In this document: positions 60,129 to 64,000 of the stretch, piece by piece
Position numbering within the stretch: position 1 is the stretch's first letter
Layout: each line of letters starts with the position of its first letter
The notes under the pieces: model-generated
What the model was told of the DNA's origin: nothing
What the model saw: the letters and a program-made list of their open reading frames with translations, nothing else
Database searches by the model: none
DNA from: Paramagnetospirillum kuznetsovii
GTDB taxonomy: Bacteria; Pseudomonadota; Alphaproteobacteria; Rhodospirillales; Magnetospirillaceae
NCBI RefSeq assembly: GCF_003284725.1
Contig: NZ_PGTO01000002.1
Coordinates: 417,179-481,178 of the forward strand
DNA: 64,000 bases
Direction: 5' to 3'
Translations under genes and position numbers: made by a program

Positions 60129-60736
60129 TCGCCCCCCCCCTATATCCATGAAATCCGTATGGTCTCGTCACAACTTCTTACACGAACGGGGGGGGGGAGA
60201 AAAGAACAATTGTTGCGAACAACTCGCATGATAATATTAATTTGCTTTAAATCGTGAGTTTGATTGTATGCATTTGCTTTTAGGTCAAGATGTGAATGCG
60301 TCGTGATAAATATAAACAGTCGGTAAATATACTATGATTCGTCATGGCGAACACTGAAGGCAAGGCCATGGCAACGGCGCGGTCGCTCGTTAAGACTGTT
60401 GCGATCGACGACAGTCCCGCGATTTGGTGGGGTGCTCTCCCCGCTTTCGCCTAGGTCCAATGGACATCCAAGCGGATGGAACGGAAATGGGACCGCGTGG
60501 GGGCGGTTTTGATGACGCTGCGTTAAATCCGCGACCACGGAGATCCGCGATCGGTAGGGCACGAACCGTCGACGTCCGCCGATCGGCGGACTGGACATGA
60601 CCCATCGATCAAGCGATCAACTGCCCCAGATTGCGAGAGCATGATGTGAGATCTGGCCGCGCGGGCGCGGCATCGGCGGCTTTGCGTCATGGGATTGCGG
60701 AAAATCCAGCTTTCGGCAGATTGACCGCACTCGTCA
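60129..60736. other. Gene-free, partly AT-rich stretch next to the mamGFDC operon
   Basis: Bases about 60205-60345 are clearly AT-richer than the rest of the window (ATAATATTAATTTGC, TAAATATAAACAG). The remaining 390 bases are GC-rich, with only short non-protein-like frames, and contain CCGATCGGCGG-type palindromes near 60580-60600. I see no transposase, tRNA or complete gene. The composition change suggests an insertion or island boundary. Confidence 0.5.
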
Positions 60737-60760
60737 CGGGGGGGGAGCCGGTCCCCCCCG
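60737..60760 (-). terminator. Possible terminator hairpin after mamC
   Basis: CGGGGGGG (60737-60744) pairs with CCCCCCCG (60753-60760) around an 8-base loop, about 50 bases beyond the mamC stop. No T-run follows on the minus strand, so it is a weak or Rho-assisted end at best. Confidence 0.45.
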
Positions 60761-60809
60761 ATGGTCCCGGCCGACGCCCGCCGAGGCGGCGTGGCCGGGA
60801 GGGGGCTCA

Positions 60810-61184
60810 TCAGGCCAGTTCTTCCCGCAGGATGTCTTCGTCGGACGTGCCGTCGACGGCCTTGCCGCGGTTCAGTTCCTTCTCGACCAGGTCGACGCCG
60901 CGATCCCAGGCGTATTTAACGGCGACACCGGCCACCAGGGCGGTGCCCAGCGACACGACCAGACCGCCGCCGACGGCGGTCGCGGCCACCGCGGAAAACG
61001 CGGTGGCCAGCCCGGCACCGACGGTTTCCTTGCCGGTATCGATGGCTGCCTCGGTATTGGTGATGCGCTTTTCCTTCAGGAGGCGGACGTTCTTGGCCAG
61101 GGCGGCGGCGCCGCCGACCAGGGCGCCGAGAACGCCGACGCCGGGAACGGATTTCGCCAGATAGGGGGCTAGGTGAAAGGGCAT
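60810..61184 (-). CDS. mamC: Magnetosome membrane protein MamC (Mms13)
   Basis: 124 residues, the normal length. It starts [20 protein letters not shown]. Two membrane helices (about 11-30 and 67-90) flank a charged loop ([19 protein letters not shown]), and it ends with an acidic tail. MamC is an abundant magnetosome-membrane protein whose loop contacts magnetite and helps set crystal size. It is the last gene of mamGFDC, 31 bases after mamD. Recognition rests on strong similarity to Magnetospirillum MamC as I remember it. Confidence 0.97.
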   Translation of the reverse strand: MPFHLAPYLAKSVPGVGVLGALVGGAAALAKNVRLLKEKRITNTEAAIDTGKETVGAGLATAFSAVAATAVGGGLVVSLGTALVAGVAVKYAWDRGVDLVEKELNRGKAVDGTSDEDILREELA

Positions 61185-61215
61185 TGCGATGGTCCTTGTG
61201 GTTTGGATGTCGGTC

Positions 61216-62163
61216 TTACTCTTCCCCGGCCGCGGCCAAAAGCGCATCGTCGGAAAGGTCGGGGGCGCCATGGCGGCGTCGCGCCCAGGCATAGAGCGCG
61301 GCCGCCCCGGCCAGTCCGGCGGCACCCAGAAGGAACGGCCCCCAGGCGCCGAATCCCAGGCCGAGTCCCAGGCCGAGTCCCTTGGCCGACAGCATGGCGC
61401 TGCCGGTTCCGGCGGCGGTGAGGGGGGTGACGGTATTGGCGCCAGCGGCCAACAGCGACGCGGTCGACCCGGCGCCCACGGCGGCGGCTCCGCCGGTACC
61501 GGTGACGGCGGCCGGAATGAATTTGGCGGCGATGGCGCCGCCGCCGACGGCCTTGCCCGCTCCGGCGGTCAGGGGCTTCAGAACCAGGAACTTGCCGGTG
61601 GTGCCGCCGATGACGGGGCTGGGGGCGACCATGAAGGTCTTGCCCACCAGGCCGCCGGTCTGCGTCGCGGCGTTCTGGACATTGATGGCGATCAGATCGC
61701 CGCCGCCGACCGGGTTCAGATACAGCATGCTGGCCGCCTTGGTTCCCGCGACGACGGGCGGCTGGGCGATGGTGAAGCTCTTGCCGGCCAGGGCGGGCAG
61801 GTTGACGGCGGCGGCGGTGCCTTCCACCTTCATCATCACCAATTGCCCCGCGCCAGCGCCGACTGCTGCGGCGGCCTTGGCGCCGGTGACCGGGGTCAGG
61901 GCGATCCAGTTGCCGATGCCGCCGATGGCGGTGGGAGTCTTGCCGACCATCACGGTCTTGCCGACCAGGGCCTGCAGTTCAGCCACCTGCCGGGTCGCGT
62001 CCAACTTGACGATGATCGGCGCCTGTCCGGCGGCGGTGGGGGTGATGGTGGCGAGATTGGTGGCCGCCGACACCTTGGTCACCGTCGCGGTCTGACCGGC
62101 GAGAGCGGAAACCTGGGACGCCTGCATGGCGCTTTCGACCTTGGCCAGGAGAAGGTCCTGCAT
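61216..62163 (-). CDS. mamD: Magnetosome protein MamD (Mms7)
   Basis: 315 residues. Most of the chain is repeating Ala/Gly/Val-rich beta-like blocks ([44 protein letters not shown]), an internal repeat of about 45-55 residues. Near 262 comes the Leu-Gly module [19 protein letters not shown], then a membrane helix and a basic/acidic tail. The family binds magnetite tightly and affects crystal growth. It is the third gene of mamGFDC. The Leu-Gly module is shared with MamG. Confidence 0.96.
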   Translation of the reverse strand: MQDLLLAKVESAMQASQVSALAGQTATVTKVSAATNLATITPTAAGQAPIIVKLDATRQVAELQALVGKTVMVGKTPTAIGGIGNWIALTPVTGAKAAAAVGAGAGQLVMMKVEGTAAAVNLPALAGKSFTIAQPPVVAGTKAASMLYLNPVGGGDLIAINVQNAATQTGGLVGKTFMVAPSPVIGGTTGKFLVLKPLTAGAGKAVGGGAIAAKFIPAAVTGTGGAAAVGAGSTASLLAAGANTVTPLTAAGTGSAMLSAKGLGLGLGLGFGAWGPFLLGAAGLAGAAALYAWARRRHGAPDLSDDALLAAAGEE

Positions 62164-62286
62164 CGTGTCTGCCTTTCTTTACGGCGGCGAGAACGCCGCT
62201 ATGCGCCTGACGCCGATGGCGGCATCAAGGCGGACGGACCCGATCTGGCGCCGCGGCGCCGGTCGGACCCGTCCAACGGTTTGCGA

Positions 62287-62622
62287 TCAGACCAGCGCGA
62301 CGAAATAGCTGATCAGCGGTAGGCGCCAGGTGCGGCGAAGCGCCACCGAGGCCAGGCCGGCCACCGACAGAACCAGCACGCCCATGGACGAGAAGCCGAA
62401 CAGCCACTTGCCGATCAGGGGAAGATGCAAGGCGAACATGGCCAGGACGCTCCACATCCACAGGACGAGGCCCTGCTTGGCGTGGAAATACACATATTCG
62501 TCGTCCCGGCTCATCAGCAGCGGGACGAAGCAGAGGATGCCCAGATAGCTCAGGCCCGCCATCAGATAGGAGCGGCAGCCACAGGGGGCGTTTTCGGTTT
62601 CGATCAAGATTGCCTCAGCCAT
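62287..62622 (-). CDS. mamF: Magnetosome membrane protein MamF
   Basis: 111 residues with three membrane helices ([52 protein letters not shown]). The segment [16 protein letters not shown] marks the Tic20/DUF4870-like family to which MamF and MmsF belong. It works with MamG, D and C in crystal-size control. It starts 14 bases after the mamG stop. A cysteine pair (APCGCRSY) sits before the first helix. Confidence 0.96.
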   Translation of the reverse strand: MAEAILIETENAPCGCRSYLMAGLSYLGILCFVPLLMSRDDEYVYFHAKQGLVLWMWSVLAMFALHLPLIGKWLFGFSSMGVLVLSVAGLASVALRRTWRLPLISYFVALV

Positions 62623-62636
62623 TGTCGTGTCCTCTC

Positions 62637-62948
62637 TTAAGTCGCTTCCGCGGCGGCATTAACCTCCGCCTTGCAGTTCTTCAATCTGTCGACCAGATAG
62701 GCGGCACCCGCCAGCCCGGCGATGCCGACAAGCACAGGCCCCCAGGCGCCGAGCCCCAGGCCGAGTCCGAGGCAGACGCCCTTGCCGGTCAACATGGCGT
62801 TGCCGATGGCGGCGGTTCCGGCCGGAGAGCCGACGATGCCGCCCCCGACACCAAGGGCGGCGCCCCCGATTCCGACACCCGCGGCGGCCGAAGCCTTTGC
62901 CGGGACGGCGGAACTCGCCAAAATCTGCCCTCCAACCTGAGCGGCCAT
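62637..62948 (-). CDS. mamG: Magnetosome protein MamG (Mms5)
   Basis: 103 residues from [20 protein letters not shown]. It has a Gly/Ala-rich first half, then [14 protein letters not shown] (Leu-Gly repeat, about 59-71) and a membrane helix ([15 protein letters not shown]). The tail is charged. It is the first gene of mamGFDC, with GAGGA about nine bases upstream of the ATG. The N-terminal part looks longer than in some MamG proteins I recall, so an internal start is possible. Confidence 0.92.
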   Translation of the reverse strand: MAAQVGGQILASSAVPAKASAAAGVGIGGAALGVGGGIVGSPAGTAAIGNAMLTGKGVCLGLGLGLGAWGPVLVGIAGLAGAAYLVDRLKNCKAEVNAAAEAT

Positions 62949-62984
62949 GACGCTAATCCTCAAATTCCTGTATGCAGCGCGGTC

Positions 62985-63012
62985 AGAATAATTGAAACAA
63001 GTGCCCAAGCAA
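62985..63012 (-). promoter_or_regulatory. Candidate mamGFDC promoter
   Basis: Read on the minus strand, TTGCTT, 16 bases, TATTCT, about 36 bases upstream of the mamG ATG. It fits a sigma-70-like -35/-10 pair only loosely. A promoter in this gap is expected because mamG opens the operon. Confidence 0.35.
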
Positions 63013-63213
63013 ACAGAAAATGCATTGATAGCTCTTCTCAACTTCTCTTGGGGGCTTGTGATCATAAGCCGGGGATCTCCATGCAATTCACCTTTGGTTA
63101 CTGTGTGAGAATGATTTGCAGGTGCATTTGATGGGCGGAGTCTCGGCTTCGGTTTTGCTTGTCGTTGGGGTGTTCTACCAAGGCTCGATGAACAAGACTC
63201 ATCGGGCCTTGGT

Positions 63214-63314
63214 CGGCCGCAAGGCGGCCGCGCCGCTCGTGCGGCGGAAGCCAAGGGTTCCGGAGGAACCCGCCCGGCGCCTGAGGGCCTCAGTGATCGG
63301 TTCCGATCACTGAG
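63214..63314. other. Run of adjacent perfect hairpins between mamG and mms6
   Basis: Four non-overlapping perfect stems follow one another: 63214-63220/63224-63230 (7 bp), 63231-63236/63241-63246 (6 bp), 63255-63261/63265-63271 (7 bp) and 63289-63300/63303-63314 (12 bp, two-base centre). A competing 5-bp stem, 63281-63285/63289-63293, uses part of the last arm, so two states are possible. A frame reading through it (63131-63313) is probably not a gene. It may be a structured leader RNA, an attenuator or a protein-binding array ahead of the Cys-rich gene and mms6. Confidence 0.75.
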
Positions 63315-63392
63315 ATTTGGTGTTCCTTATGGGTGTTGACGGTGGCTTGTCCGGTATGGCAGTCAGAAGTCCCCGGCAATGAGGTGCTTGCC

Positions 63393-63536
63393 ATGCTTGA
63401 TCTTTGGGATGCGACCGCCATGCTTGCCGTGGTCGTTTTGGTAGGGGCGTGGGCGGCGCGGCGATTCTACCGGGGCAAGGGCTGCGGGCTCGGCTGCGGC
63501 GGCTGCAAGACGACAAGAACGAGGAAGTGCGAATAA
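63393..63536 (+). CDS. Small Cys-rich membrane protein, FeoB-associated type
   Basis: 47 residues: one N-terminal membrane helix (about 9-22, AMLAVVVLVGAWAARRF), then a basic tail with four cysteines (C31, C35, C38 and C46 in KGCGLGCGGCKTTRTRKC). This layout, helix then Cys-rich cytoplasmic tail, is that of FeoB-associated Cys-rich membrane proteins, thought to help ferrous-iron uptake. GAGGTG lies six bases before the ATG. No feo gene is present; it lies 173 bases upstream of mms6 on the same strand, so a magnetosome iron role is inferred from context. Confidence 0.7.
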   Translation: MLDLWDATAMLAVVVLVGAWAARRFYRGKGCGLGCGGCKTTRTRKCE

Positions 63537-63709
63537 TTCTCTTTTGCTGATGTCGAAAGAAAATGATAGTCGATTGCAACTTCTCGGCTGTCGTGACTTC
63601 GTTCTTATAACGTGTTGTCCTTTGCCCGGATCTCATGTTATTCACGTCACTTGTCGGACGGGGTCTGGCGTTTTCGGTCCCGCGCTACTTGATTGTGAGG
63701 AGAACAGAG

Positions 63710-64000
63710 GTGCCAGCTCAGATCGCCAACGGAGTTATTTGCCCCGCCGGAACCCCCGCCGGAGCCAAGGCCGCCGCCGCCATGGGCGAGATGGAGCGCG
63801 AAGGCGTTACCGCCAAGGCTGGTGCCGCCAAGGCTGGTGCCGCCAAGGGTGGGGCCGCCAAGGCCGCCGCCGCCGGTGAAATCGAGCGCGGCGCCGCCGC
63901 CAAGGCCGGTACCGTCGCCAAGACCGGAACCGCCGCGACCAAGGCTGGCGCGGGCAAGGCCGCCGCCGCCGTTGCCGCTCCGGCGGCCCCGGCCAATGTC
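63710..64000 (+). CDS. mms6: Mms6 magnetite-biomineralisation protein (5' part; cut by window end)
   Basis: 97 codons visible from GTG 63710, with AGGAG eight bases upstream. It reads MPAQIANGVICPAGTPAG, then GEMEREGVTAKAGAAKAGAA, an Ala/Lys/Thr-rich low-complexity stretch, and reaches VAAPAAPANV at the edge. This is the N-terminal (precursor) part of Mms6; the Leu-Gly helix and acidic iron-binding C-terminus lie beyond the window. A second block (GEIERGAAAKAGTVAKTG) echoes the first, so this allele seems to carry an internal duplication. It diverges from mamGFDC. Confidence 0.93.
   Translation, partial: MPAQIANGVICPAGTPAGAKAAAAMGEMEREGVTAKAGAAKAGAAKGGAAKAAAAGEIERGAAAKAGTVAKTGTAATKAGAGKAAAAVAAPAAPANV

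Noticed and set aside
60332..60598. Possible transposase remnant in the gap beside mamC
   Set aside because: The frames are short, Arg/Pro/Ser-rich and lack DDE or other transposase motifs that I can see.
63131..63313. Open frame of 60 codons with a hydrophobic start between mamG and mms6
   Set aside because: It reads straight through the hairpin array, becomes Arg/Pro-rich, and its stop lies inside the last stem. The DNA structure explains the sequence better than a protein. No good ribosome-binding site is seen.

Overview
The window looks like chromosomal DNA of a magnetotactic alphaproteobacterium of the genus Magnetospirillum or a close relative. It is GC-rich, the histidine-infA-maf-rng-yacG block has an alphaproteobacterial gene order, and the last 3.2 kb holds the magnetosome operon mamGFDC (minus strand). 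Diverging from it is the start of mms6 (plus strand), which is cut by the window end. I name the genus from recognised Mam/Mms protein sequences recalled from memory, not from a search.

Layout. 1-1.6 kb: an OmpR-type two-component pair (kinase cut by the window start). 2-7.4 kb: a tightly overlapping housekeeping run, hisG-hisD-UPF0262-LMW phosphatase, then a chain of long hairpins, then infA-maf-RNase E/G-yacG. 7.4-12.6 kb: the SOS mutagenesis cassette imuA-imuB-dnaE2 on the minus strand, with an alphaproteobacterial LexA box just upstream. 12.8-17 kb: a small cytochrome c, a secreted glutathione peroxidase, a DmdC-like acyl-CoA dehydrogenase and a degenerate EAL-like protein. 17.2-21.4 kb: an exported collagen-like Gly-X-Y repeat protein, followed by a TolC-family outer-membrane lipoprotein in the same direction. 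21.7-25.7 kb: an SLC13-type transporter, a periplasmic alpha/beta hydrolase and a beta-lactamase-fold hydrolase.

25.7-38.5 kb is a large signalling locus. A Cache-GAF sensor overlaps a 2261-residue hybrid kinase (HAMP, GAF, five PAS, PocR, HisKA/HATPase, two receivers, two HPt). That overlaps a single-domain receiver, which overlaps a receiver-HD-GYP protein. A convergent pair encodes a periplasmic solute-binding-like protein and a PAS kinase. 38.7-48.9 kb: a DEAD-box helicase, an ABC-F ATPase, a kdpD relic, a frameshifted FkbM methyltransferase, a solute-binding/PAS kinase fusion, a TPR glycosyltransferase and an orphan TRAP binding protein. 49-51.6 kb: dapD, dapE and a membrane protein. 51.7-59 kb: a Cys-cluster protein, a GGDEF-EAL protein, a soluble MCP/Cache protein, a cupredoxin, a possible 26-residue membrane peptide, a GNAT enzyme, a DUF29-like protein and a CheY-like receiver.

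58.9-60.8 kb is a gene-poor border rich in dispersed repeats (a 34-bp terminal-inverted-repeat element, paired REP hairpins, AT-rich DNA) leading into the magnetosome genes. Between mamG and mms6 lie a run of adjacent perfect hairpins and a 47-residue membrane protein with a Cys-rich tail, like FeoB-associated proteins. The less ordinary parts are that intergenic segment, the collagen-like/TolC pair and the giant PocR phosphorelay with its HD-GYP output.
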